Assembly (NCBI GenBank): GCA_964646205.1
Contig: CAZYAZ010000024.1
Coordinates: forward strand, 1 to 64,000
Reading direction: 5' to 3'
Length of the DNA: 64,000 nt
Source: UBA8437 sp964646205
Lineage (GTDB): Bacteria > Planctomycetota > Planctomycetia > Planctomycetales > Planctomycetaceae
The notes under the pieces: generated by a model
The model's database searches: none
What the model was told of the DNA's origin: nothing
The model's input: only the letters and a program-made list of their open reading frames with translations
Part shown: positions 35,204-43,669 of the stretch, piece after piece
Layout of the letters: the number at the start of each line of letters is the position of its first letter
Position numbering within the stretch: the first letter of the stretch is position 1
Program-made: the position numbers and the translations under genes

Positions 35204-36402
35204 TGCTCCTCCTCCGGTTTTCCCTTTTTCTCGGGAAGCCGCCCCCGTTTCGCAGCACGACCGCCAGTTTCTTCCTTCAATTTCTCGATCAGAGTCTGCA
35301 GTTCCTGAAGAAACTTTGTCTTATTGCGACGCCAACCGGTGAAATCGGCCAAAACTCGACCTGCGACTTCACTCGCGTCCGGATGCTCCCAACTGCCACT
35401 AAACAGAAACCCGTCAAGATTAAGTGGCCACATCAACGTCACCGCCCGCCCTGTCTCTTGCCTGACCACCTCCTCGCGGCGTTTGACCGAATCGATCAAC
35501 GAACTCATCCATTCGGACGCCAGGGTCGACCTGGTAGCACAAAGCAGAACTCGGTCCCACACACGGAAACCACGAGGGGCAATCTGTCCCGTCACGCCAT
35601 TGTCGTCGACGGCACCGCGTGGATCCAACCAGCAACGGACGCCGTATTTCTGAAGCGTGTTGTGCAACCGTTCGGCGAATGACTCTTCCTTGGAACTGTA
35701 GACGATAAAAAACGAATCCGACGCGGTCGGCGGTTCGTCCTGTCCGTCATGCATCTCGACCCAGTCCTGCCTCACTCCGTTTCCTCGAAGGAACGCCGCG
35801 GCCACTCGTCCCCCGGACCGTTCGAGAGTATCCAGGCCAATCGACCCCGGCCCCAGGTGCGTCATTGAACCCAGCCCTGTCACGCGTGACAGGTCCACGT
35901 CGTTCCAGATCAACCAACCGCAGCGAACACCCTCGAAGTTGGACCGGTCCAGATCAGCGTGCGAAAAGTTAACGTTCAGCAATTCGGCCCCTGCAAGATC
36001 CGTCTCTCGCAAATCGGCATCATAAAAACTCGCCTCGCTGAGAACCGAACCCGAGAGATCTGCTCCCTGGAGGACCGATCTCGAAAAATTGGTGTTCTCC
36101 CCGCGCAGAGTTTTCAACGTCGCCCGAAACAACCGGGCCCCTGCAAAATTCCCGCGACTGACCTCTGCACCCGAGAGATCCGCGCGAGTCAAATCGACTC
36201 CCGAGAAATTGCCCCCCGTCAATCGCGAACGGACCAGCTTCGCCCCGACCATCTGGCTCCGCCTGAGATTCACTCCCGCAAGATCGATCTCCGAAAGATC
36301 CGCGTCGACCAGGTCCAGCACGACGTCCGGATTGTCTCGACGCCACACCGCCACGGCCTTCCGTCCCTGGCGGACGAGGTCGACAAGTTGCTGGTCGGCC
36401 AT
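35200..36402 (-). CDS. Pentapeptide-repeat / TIR domain protein
   Basis: 400 residues. Residues 28-175 form a pentapeptide-repeat helix (ADLSEIDLAGVNLRRSQMVG and about 25 further A(D/N)LXX units). Residues 229-375 are a TIR domain: FFIVYSSKEESFAERLHNTL, GVRCWLDP, VLLCATRSTLASEWMSSLID, and VLADFTGW. The glutamate normally four residues after the tryptophan (as in NAD-cleaving TIRs) is Leu302. The C-terminal tail is basic (KRGRLPEKKGKP). It is followed immediately by the AAA+ gene, which suggests an effector-ATPase pair. TIR proteins with pentapeptide repeats are known in cyanobacteria and planctomycetes; function untested. Confidence 0.88.
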   Translation of the reverse strand: MADQQLVDLVRQGRKAVAVWRRDNPDVVLDLVDADLSEIDLAGVNLRRSQMVGAKLVRSRLTGGNFSGVDLTRADLSGAEVSRGNFAGARLFRATLKTLRGENTNFSRSVLQGADLSGSVLSEASFYDADLRETDLAGAELLNVNFSHADLDRSNFEGVRCGWLIWNDVDLSRVTGLGSMTHLGPGSIGLDTLERSGGRVAAAFLRGNGVRQDWVEMHDGQDEPPTASDSFFIVYSSKEESFAERLHNTLQKYGVRCWLDPRGAVDDNGVTGQIAPRGFRVWDRVLLCATRSTLASEWMSSLIDSVKRREEVVRQETGRAVTLMWPLNLDGFLFSGSWEHPDASEVAGRVLADFTGWRRNKTKFLQELQTLIEKLKEETGGRAAKRGRLPEKKGKPEEEQ

Positions 36403-36509
36403 TGCGAGTTTCTTTTCGAAAAGGGATTGGCCCCATTCTCCATGGCGACGGCAAACTGCACAAGCAGCAGATCCCCGACCAACCCTTTTGCGATGGAAAC
36501 GGGTTCGAT

Positions 36510-36538
36510 TTGGTGCCTCGTCGACAGGCTGCTAAACT
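36510..36538 (+). promoter_or_regulatory. Putative sigma70-type promoter, leaderless spacing
   Basis: TTGGTG (36510-36515) and TAAACT (36533-36538) with a 17-base spacer. The -10 hexamer ends six bases before the ATG of the downstream PSD gene, so transcription would start at or next to the start codon. Pattern match only. Confidence 0.35.
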
Positions 36539-36544
36539 TGGCAC

Positions 36545-39259
36545 ATGCCTTCACGCCCCACACCGTGGCCAGTTCCTTCACCGACCTGGCTGGTTGCAAC
36601 CTTGATGATCCTGGGCGTGATGTTTGCCGGAACTCGCTCACCCGGTTCCGAGCCGCTTTCTGGCAGCGACACCTGGTGGTCCCTGCGGCCGTTGAAATCT
36701 CCCGGCGTACCGGTCACGACAAATCGCGACTGGTTGAAAACGCCCGTAGATGCCTTCATTTCCCGTGCACACAGCCAACACGGCCTGAAGCCATCACCTC
36801 GAACCGATCGCCGCTCCCTGATCCGCCGGGTGACCATCGACGTCACAGGGTTGCCCCCCACTCCTGAACAGGTCGCCGCCTTCCTCGCTGACCGATCTCC
36901 CGACGCTTACGGCAAACTCGTCGAACGATTGCTTCACAGCCCCCGGTATGGCGAACGCTGGGCCCGGCACTGGCTCGACGTTGTGCACTACGGCGACACG
37001 CACGGTTACGACAAGGACAAGCCCCGACCCAACGCCTGGCCATTTCGCGATTACGTTGTCCGGGCATTGAACGACGACAAACCCTTCACCCGGTTCGTTC
37101 TCGAACAGGTCGCCGGCGACGTGCTGTTCGGCGACACGGTTGACGGGATCGTTGCCACCGGGCTGTTGTCGGCCGGCCCATGGGACTACATCGGTCACGC
37201 CGAAGTCCCCGAATCGAAACTCGACGGGCAGGTCGCCCGCAACCTTGACCGCGATGACATGGTCCGAACGGTGATCAATTCTTTCACCAGCCTGACGGTG
37301 CAATGTGCCCGTTGCCATGACCACAAGTTTGACGATGTCACCATGGAGGACTACTACAGCCTCCAGGCAGTGTTTGCTGCCATCGACCGGGCCGACCGTC
37401 CCTACGACCCGGACCCAACCGCAGCGGCACGCCGCGCCAGCTTGAAAGATCAACGCCGACGTGTCGAATTGCGACTCCAAGCTCTCCAGGCAACACTTGC
37501 AGGCCGTGGAGACGCCACGTTGACCAGGGTCCGCAAACAACTCGACGAACTCGGTCGAACCTCCCCGCGGCGACCGGAATTCGGGTACCACAGTGCCATC
37601 GCCGCAAAACAGAACACGACGAAATGGGTCCAGGTCGACCTGGGAACCAGCCGGCCACTGGCCCATGTCCTGATCGTCGGCTGCCATGACGACTTCAACA
37701 ACATCGGTGCCGGCTTCGGATTCCCACTTCGTTTTCGCGTCGAGGTCTCTGATGACGCCACCTTCAAAACGGGTGTCACCCCATTGGCCAACCACGCGAA
37801 CGCCGACCACGACAACCCGGGCACACGCCCGTTGGCGTTTCCCGCAGGGGGCCGACGTGCTCGCTACATCCGCGTCACAGCCACGAAGCTTGCCCCCCGC
37901 CTAAACGACTACATTTTTGCGCTCGCCGAACTCGCGGCGATCGGCCCCAACCAAAACAACCTCGCGGCTGGCAGTTCCGTCACCTCACTCGACTCGATTG
38001 AAGCCCCCACCCGATGGAGCCGCCGCAACCTGGTGGACGGCCACTACGACCGGGTGCAACTGACCCCCGGCATCCTTGCCCAACTGGTCGTCCTCAACAC
38101 CACCTGGTCCCGACTGCGCACCAAGTTGCTGACACCGGCTTACCGAGCAAAACGGGCAGCGATCGACAAGGAATTCGCCGAGATCACCGCCCGGGCAGCC
38201 CGCATACCAAAGCCCGCCATGGTCTACACAGGCACCGTCCACTCCGGCAGTGGAGCGTTCCGCGGAACCGGCCACGACAAAGGGCGGCCACGTCCGATCC
38301 ACCTGCTGACCCGTGGTGACATTCGCCATCGCGGACCGCTGATGTCACCGGGAACTGCCGACCTGGGCCACGATCTCCCAACACGTTTCAACCTTCCGCC
38401 AAATCATCGTGAAGGGGACCGCCGTGTCGCACTCGCCCGCTGGCTGACTGACCCACGCAACCCGCTGACCTGGCGATCGATGGCCAACCGGATCTGGCAA
38501 CACCACTTCGGCCGCCCCCTGGTCACCACGCCAAACGACTTCGGACGCATGGGCGAGGAACCGTCCCACCCCCGATTGCTCGACTGGCTCGCCAGCCGAC
38601 TCCGCGACGGCAATGGATCATTCAAGGATCTGCATCGCCAGATATTGCTGAGTGCCACCTACCAGCAAACGTCATCCCACCGCGGCCCGGCCAGCACGAT
38701 TGACGCCGACAACCGCTTGCTGTGGCGAATGAATCGAAGGCGGATCGAGGCCGAAGTCGTCCGTGACGCGGTGCTCGCGGTAGCCGGCCGTCTCGACGGC
38801 CGGATGTATGGCCCCGGCTTCCAGGACTTCGTGATTGAAAAACCACAGCACTCACCGCACTACCAGTACCACAAGCACGACCACAACGACCCCCGCACCC
38901 ATCGTCGCAGCGTGTACCGATTTCTGGTCCGCAGCCAACAGCAACCCTTCATGACGGTCCTCGACTGCGCCGACCCATCACGAATGGTGGCCCGCAGGGA
39001 CGAGACCATCTCTCCCCTGCAAGCCCTCGCCATGCTCAACAACCATTTCATGACCACGATGGCTGAACATTTTGCCCGGCGGATCCACTCCGTTTCCAAC
39101 GACCCGGCCGAGCAGATCCGAGCGGCCATTCCCTTGGCACTGGCCCGCCCCGCCCGAGCCGACGAGGTGAAACTGCTGTCCGCCTACTCACGCCGACACG
39201 GATTGCCAAACGCCTGTCGTTTGATCCTCAACCTCAACGAATTCGTTTTCGTCGAATGA
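36545..39259 (+). CDS. DUF1549/DUF1553 (PSD-type) exported protein with F5/8-type insert
   Basis: 904 residues with signal peptide. DUF1549: TPVDAFISRAHSQHGLKPSP, VTIDVTGLPPTPEQVAAFL, YGERWARHWLDVVHYGDTHG and CARCHDHKFDDVTMEDYY (Cys254 to His258). A discoidin/F5-8C-like module fills about 335-475 (KWVQVDLGTSRPLAHVLI, FGFPLRFRVEVSDD, RARYIRVTATKLAPR). DUF1553 follows: NRIWQHHFGRPLVTTPNDFG, LHRQILLSATYQQT, NRRRIEAEVVRDAVL and VARRDETISPLQALAMLNN. No cytochrome c domain. Translationally coupled (ATGA) to the following DUF1501 gene. Confidence 0.9.
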   Translation: MPSRPTPWPVPSPTWLVATLMILGVMFAGTRSPGSEPLSGSDTWWSLRPLKSPGVPVTTNRDWLKTPVDAFISRAHSQHGLKPSPRTDRRSLIRRVTIDVTGLPPTPEQVAAFLADRSPDAYGKLVERLLHSPRYGERWARHWLDVVHYGDTHGYDKDKPRPNAWPFRDYVVRALNDDKPFTRFVLEQVAGDVLFGDTVDGIVATGLLSAGPWDYIGHAEVPESKLDGQVARNLDRDDMVRTVINSFTSLTVQCARCHDHKFDDVTMEDYYSLQAVFAAIDRADRPYDPDPTAAARRASLKDQRRRVELRLQALQATLAGRGDATLTRVRKQLDELGRTSPRRPEFGYHSAIAAKQNTTKWVQVDLGTSRPLAHVLIVGCHDDFNNIGAGFGFPLRFRVEVSDDATFKTGVTPLANHANADHDNPGTRPLAFPAGGRRARYIRVTATKLAPRLNDYIFALAELAAIGPNQNNLAAGSSVTSLDSIEAPTRWSRRNLVDGHYDRVQLTPGILAQLVVLNTTWSRLRTKLLTPAYRAKRAAIDKEFAEITARAARIPKPAMVYTGTVHSGSGAFRGTGHDKGRPRPIHLLTRGDIRHRGPLMSPGTADLGHDLPTRFNLPPNHREGDRRVALARWLTDPRNPLTWRSMANRIWQHHFGRPLVTTPNDFGRMGEEPSHPRLLDWLASRLRDGNGSFKDLHRQILLSATYQQTSSHRGPASTIDADNRLLWRMNRRRIEAEVVRDAVLAVAGRLDGRMYGPGFQDFVIEKPQHSPHYQYHKHDHNDPRTHRRSVYRFLVRSQQQPFMTVLDCADPSRMVARRDETISPLQALAMLNNHFMTTMAEHFARRIHSVSNDPAEQIRAAIPLALARPARADEVKLLSAYSRRHGLPNACRLILNLNEFVFVE

Positions 39260-40758
39260 CCACCTCTCACCCAACACCATTCGCCCACTCGCCAGCCAAC
39301 GGCCCGTCTCGTCGAGACTTCCTCTGGCAATCCGGCGGCGGCCTGGGCGGCATCGCCTTGTCTCACCTGCTGGGCAAACAAAGCCTCGTCGCTGCCGGCG
39401 ACTCCGGAGTACTCTCGGGCCAACTGCACCACCGCCCGCGGGCCAAACGCGTGATCCAACTCTTCATGGCCGGAGCCGCCAGCCATGTCGACCTCTTCGA
39501 CCACAAGCCGGCCCTGGAAAAGCACCACGGCAAATCCTCGGAATTCGGCGAACCCGTCGAGGCGTTTCAGAACGGGCTGGGCCCCTGGATGAAGTCGCCG
39601 TTCGCCTTCCAGCCGTACGGCGAGTGCGGCAAGATGCTCAGCCACCCGGTCAGGGCCCTCGGTCGCGTGGCCGACGAGATGGCCTTCATTCATTCCATGG
39701 TCGGCAAAACCGGAGTGCACAGCCAGGCCACCCTGTTGCAAGCCACCGGATTCCAACGCCCCGGCTTCCCCGGGGCCGGGGCCTGGGTCAGTTACGCGCT
39801 GGGCTCCGAGGCCGACAACCTCCCCAGTTTCGTGGTGCTCCCCGATCACCGGGGCTTCGCCTCCAACGGTCCCAAGAACTGGGACACGGCTTTCCTACCG
39901 GCACAACACCAGGGAACCATCATCCGGCCCGGTCTCCCCAACCCCATTTCTGACCTCCGCGCCGACCGCAACAGCTTCGTCACCGACCAGGGAGATCGCG
40001 AGGGACTCCAACTGCTTCGAACGCTCAATCGTCAACACCAGCAGGGCAATCAAAGCGACTCTCGGCTTGAAGCCCGGATCCGCAGTTATGAGTTGGCCGC
40101 CCAACTCCAACTGGCCGCTCCCGAAGCACTCGAGATCAAGGGCGAACCTCGCCATGTGCTGAAACTCTATGGGCTGGACGACCAACCCGATTCGTTCCCC
40201 TCGCAGATCAATGTTCCAGAAGAAATCAATTACTTTGGTCGCAAGTGCCTGGTGGCGCGTCGTTTGCTCGAACGGGGCGTCCGATTCGTACAAATCTGGT
40301 CCGGTTGCGACAACGGGTTCCCACGACGCAACTGGGATTCGCATGAAGATATCGCCCGGGATCACGGCCCCTTGGCCGAGGGCATGGCCGTGGGGACCGC
40401 GGGCCTGATCGCAGATCTCAAGCAACGCGGCCTTTTAGACGACACCATCATCCTGTGGACAACCGAGTTTGGCCGGATGCCCTCGACACAGGGAACAAAG
40501 GGGCGCGACCACAACCCCTACGTCTTCACAAACTGGCTTGCCGGAGGCGGCATCAAGGGCGGCACCACATACGGTCCCAGCGACCAATGGGGCTACAAGC
40601 CTGCCGATCGCACCAATCCGACGCATGTCTACGACGTACACGCCACGATCCTGCATTTACTCGGCATCGACCACGAACAACTCACTGTCCGCCACAACGG
40701 CATCGATCGCCGGCTCACCGACGTGCATGGGCACGTCATCAGCGACATCCTGGCCTAA
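39256..40758 (+). CDS. DUF1501 Tat-exported protein, coupled to PSD gene
   Basis: 500 residues; the ATG overlaps the PSD stop. Tat signal SRRDFLWQSGGGLGGIA. Family motifs: VIQLFMAGAASHVDLFDHKPAL, AFIHSMVGKTGVHSQATLL, PGAGAWVSYALGSEADNLPS, ERGVRFVQIWSGCDNG, ILWTTEFGRMPSTQGTKGRD, and HNPYVFTNWLAGGGIKGG. This protein keeps the Cys in WSGCDNG. Same function class as the other two DUF1501 genes here. Confidence 0.92.
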   Translation: MTTSHPTPFAHSPANGPSRRDFLWQSGGGLGGIALSHLLGKQSLVAAGDSGVLSGQLHHRPRAKRVIQLFMAGAASHVDLFDHKPALEKHHGKSSEFGEPVEAFQNGLGPWMKSPFAFQPYGECGKMLSHPVRALGRVADEMAFIHSMVGKTGVHSQATLLQATGFQRPGFPGAGAWVSYALGSEADNLPSFVVLPDHRGFASNGPKNWDTAFLPAQHQGTIIRPGLPNPISDLRADRNSFVTDQGDREGLQLLRTLNRQHQQGNQSDSRLEARIRSYELAAQLQLAAPEALEIKGEPRHVLKLYGLDDQPDSFPSQINVPEEINYFGRKCLVARRLLERGVRFVQIWSGCDNGFPRRNWDSHEDIARDHGPLAEGMAVGTAGLIADLKQRGLLDDTIILWTTEFGRMPSTQGTKGRDHNPYVFTNWLAGGGIKGGTTYGPSDQWGYKPADRTNPTHVYDVHATILHLLGIDHEQLTVRHNGIDRRLTDVHGHVISDILA

Positions 40759-40776
40759 CCTCAGCATTCAGACACC

Positions 40777-43641
40777 ATGCCGAACCTCACCGCCACGTTT
40801 TCTGTCGGTCAGATCACCAGCCTGGTCGCGATGGCCGTGCTGACAGCATCCTCGGCAACGGCTGCTCCTCCCACAGCTTCACCTGTGGATTTCAACCGCG
40901 ACATCCGTTCGATTCTGTCGCTGCATTGCCTGAAGTGTCACGGACGCGACCAGGAAAACCGACAAGCCGGGCTCCGACTCGACCTGCGAGACTCGAGCAC
41001 CGCCACGCTCGAAAGCGGACGGATTGCGATTGTCCCGGGCCAACCCGCCAAGAGCACACTCGTCGACCGAATCACCAGTCGCGACGCGGACCTCAGAATG
41101 CCCCCGGCCGATGAAGGAAATCCGCTTTCGAGCCAACAGATCGCGACACTCTCGGCCTGGATCGGGGAGGGCGCCCACTACGCCCGGCACTGGTCGTTCA
41201 TCCCTCCCACCCCTCCCACGCTCCCGAACACTCCCAGCCAAGATGCGATCTCCAACCCCATCGACAGATTCATCCAGGCCCGGCTACCACAACACGGCCT
41301 GAAACCGGCACCACTGGCCGACCGCGAGACCCTGGCGAGACGCCTGAGCCTCGACCTCAGAGGGTTGCCAGCCAGCACGGATGAAATCGACCGCTTTGTG
41401 TCCGATCGCTCACCGGGAGCCTGGGACCGGTTGATCGACCGATTCCTGGCCGACCCAGCCTACGGGGAACGTTGGGCGAGGGTGTGGCTGGACATGGCGC
41501 GTTACGCCGACTCGCGAGGGTATGGATCCGACCCCTTGCGGCCCAACGCGTGGAGATTCCGCACGTGGGTGATCGACGCCTTCAACAACAACCAACCGTT
41601 TGATCAATTTACCGTCGACCAACTGGCTGGCGACCTCCGGACCGGCGCCACTCTTGAACAGAAAATCGCGACAGCCTTCCACCGAAACACCATGACCAAC
41701 ACCGAGGGAGGGACCGACGACGAGGAATTCCGTGTCGCCGCTGTGAAGGATCGGGTCGACACGACGCTGCAGGTCTGGATGGGGCTCACCATGGGCTGCG
41801 CAAAGTGCCATGACCACAAGTACGACCCAATCACGCAGGAGGAGTACTACCGCTTCTACGACATGTTCAACCAGTCGGCCGATTCGGACCGCGGTGACGA
41901 GGCCCCGGTCATCGAAGCCCCCACCCCCCAAATGCAACGCGACGTCGCGGGACTCGACGCCCGAATTGCCGAATTGGAAACCCGCCGCGCCGCGCTCGCT
42001 CCGCAAATCGCGGCCGAAAAGAAAAAAGCCGCCACCCGGCCTGTCACCGGGCGTTTTGTCCGCATCGAGTTGCCCGGCAAAACCAAGCACCTCTCTTTAG
42101 CTGAGGTCCAGGTCTTTTCCGTCCCCAGGACTCCCACCGACAAACCGAACAACCTTGCCCTGAAAAAGCCCGCCAGCCAATCCAGCACGGCCTTTGACGG
42201 CCCAGCACAACTGGCCGTCGACGGCAACACGAACGGCCAATACTTCGAGTCCAAGTCCACCACCCACACCGAAGGCCAAGACAACCCCTGGTGGGAAGTC
42301 GACCTGGGTTCGGACGTACAAGTGGGCCTGGTGCACATCCACAACCGCACCGACTCGGGACTGTTCTCACGGCAGGTCGGCCTGGTCGTTCGACTGCTCG
42401 ACTCCAAGCGACGCACCGTCTGGGAAGACACCCTGAAGGCCAAGCCCACGGCAAGCCACCAGCACCGTACCAGCCGTCCCGGACCGATAGCCGAAGAGGC
42501 TGCAAAACTGACCGACCGGATTGCGACGCTCAAGAAGGGTCGCCCGAAATTCCCGACGCTCCCGGTGATGCAAGACCTTCCCAACGACAAGCACCGCGAC
42601 ACGCACATAATGATTCGAGGCAGCTTTCTTCAAAAAGGGAAGAAGGTCACAGCCGAGTTTCCAACCGGTTTCCACCCGGCCGGCAAACAACTGCCACGTT
42701 CTCGACTCGGCGTTGCCGACTGGATCATCGATCCCGGCAACCCGTTGACGGCACGCGTGGCTGCCAACAGGTTCTGGAGCCACCTCTTTGGCCGAGGCCT
42801 GGTCGTCACCGAAGAAGACTTTGGCACACAGGGCGAACCGCCCAGCCACCCGTTGCTTCTGGACTGGCTGGCCACGGAATTCATTCGATCCGGATGGGAC
42901 GTCAAAGGCCTGCTGCGAACCATCGTCTCATCCCACACCTACCAGCAGTCGGCACGCGTCGCGCCACGATCCCTCGAGGCCGATCCGACCAACCGTTGGC
43001 TGGCGCGGGCCCCACGCTTCCGTCTCGCGGCCGAGACAATCCGTGACCAGGGGCTCGCAATTTCCGGGCTCCTCGACCGGCGAATGGGAGGAGCCAGTGT
43101 CTACCCATTCCAGCCGCCCGGACTCTGGCAGGCGGCCTTCAACGGTCAACGCAAATGGCCCACCAGCATGGGATCTCAAAAACACCGCCGTGGCCTTTAC
43201 ACCTTCTGGCGACGCACCGTGCCCTATCCGTCGATGGCCACCTTCGACGCGCCGAGCCGAGAAATTTGCATGCCCCGCCGCATTCGCACCAACACTCCGC
43301 TCCAGGCGTTTGTCACGCTCAACGACCCCGTGTATGTCGAAATCTCACGGGCACTGAGCCACAGGATTGTCACAGAGGGGGGGGCCACCGTGCAGTCACG
43401 AGTTGCCTTCGGGCTACGACTGGCGACAGGCCAGAAACCCGGAGCCGCTCAACAACAGGTGCTAACAGAACTGTTTGAGTCCGAATTGCAACACTACCGA
43501 AAACACACGATGGCGGCCCAGCAACTGGCCTCCACGCCACCCAATGCGATCTCGGCCGATGCCGACACCGCCTCGATGGCCGCCTGGACCGTCGTGGCCA
43601 ATGTTCTACTGAACCTCGACCAATCACTGACCCGGCCCTGA
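40777..43641 (+). CDS. PSD1 protein: cytochrome c-like, DUF1549, F5/8-type and DUF1553 domains
   Basis: 954 residues with signal peptide. Residues 35-130: planctomycete cytochrome c-like domain with the heme motif CLKCH (51-55) and distal Met in LRMPPADEGNPLS. DUF1549: YGERWARVWLDMARYADSRG, then a second CxxCH, CAKCHDHKYDPIT (Cys341 to His345). Coiled region, then a discoidin-like domain (about 425-560; WWEVDLGSDVQVGLVHIHNR). DUF1553: RVAANRFWSHLFGRGLVVTE, LLRTIVSSHTYQQSAR, FRLAAETIRDQGLAISG and MPRRIRTNTPLQAFVTLNDP. The complete version of the family, followed by a DUF1501 gene. Confidence 0.93.
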   Translation: MPNLTATFSVGQITSLVAMAVLTASSATAAPPTASPVDFNRDIRSILSLHCLKCHGRDQENRQAGLRLDLRDSSTATLESGRIAIVPGQPAKSTLVDRITSRDADLRMPPADEGNPLSSQQIATLSAWIGEGAHYARHWSFIPPTPPTLPNTPSQDAISNPIDRFIQARLPQHGLKPAPLADRETLARRLSLDLRGLPASTDEIDRFVSDRSPGAWDRLIDRFLADPAYGERWARVWLDMARYADSRGYGSDPLRPNAWRFRTWVIDAFNNNQPFDQFTVDQLAGDLRTGATLEQKIATAFHRNTMTNTEGGTDDEEFRVAAVKDRVDTTLQVWMGLTMGCAKCHDHKYDPITQEEYYRFYDMFNQSADSDRGDEAPVIEAPTPQMQRDVAGLDARIAELETRRAALAPQIAAEKKKAATRPVTGRFVRIELPGKTKHLSLAEVQVFSVPRTPTDKPNNLALKKPASQSSTAFDGPAQLAVDGNTNGQYFESKSTTHTEGQDNPWWEVDLGSDVQVGLVHIHNRTDSGLFSRQVGLVVRLLDSKRRTVWEDTLKAKPTASHQHRTSRPGPIAEEAAKLTDRIATLKKGRPKFPTLPVMQDLPNDKHRDTHIMIRGSFLQKGKKVTAEFPTGFHPAGKQLPRSRLGVADWIIDPGNPLTARVAANRFWSHLFGRGLVVTEEDFGTQGEPPSHPLLLDWLATEFIRSGWDVKGLLRTIVSSHTYQQSARVAPRSLEADPTNRWLARAPRFRLAAETIRDQGLAISGLLDRRMGGASVYPFQPPGLWQAAFNGQRKWPTSMGSQKHRRGLYTFWRRTVPYPSMATFDAPSREICMPRRIRTNTPLQAFVTLNDPVYVEISRALSHRIVTEGGATVQSRVAFGLRLATGQKPGAAQQQVLTELFESELQHYRKHTMAAQQLASTPPNAISADADTASMAAWTVVANVLLNLDQSLTRP

Positions 43642-43669
43642 TTCTCCCCCAAGTCAACGGGACCACGAC

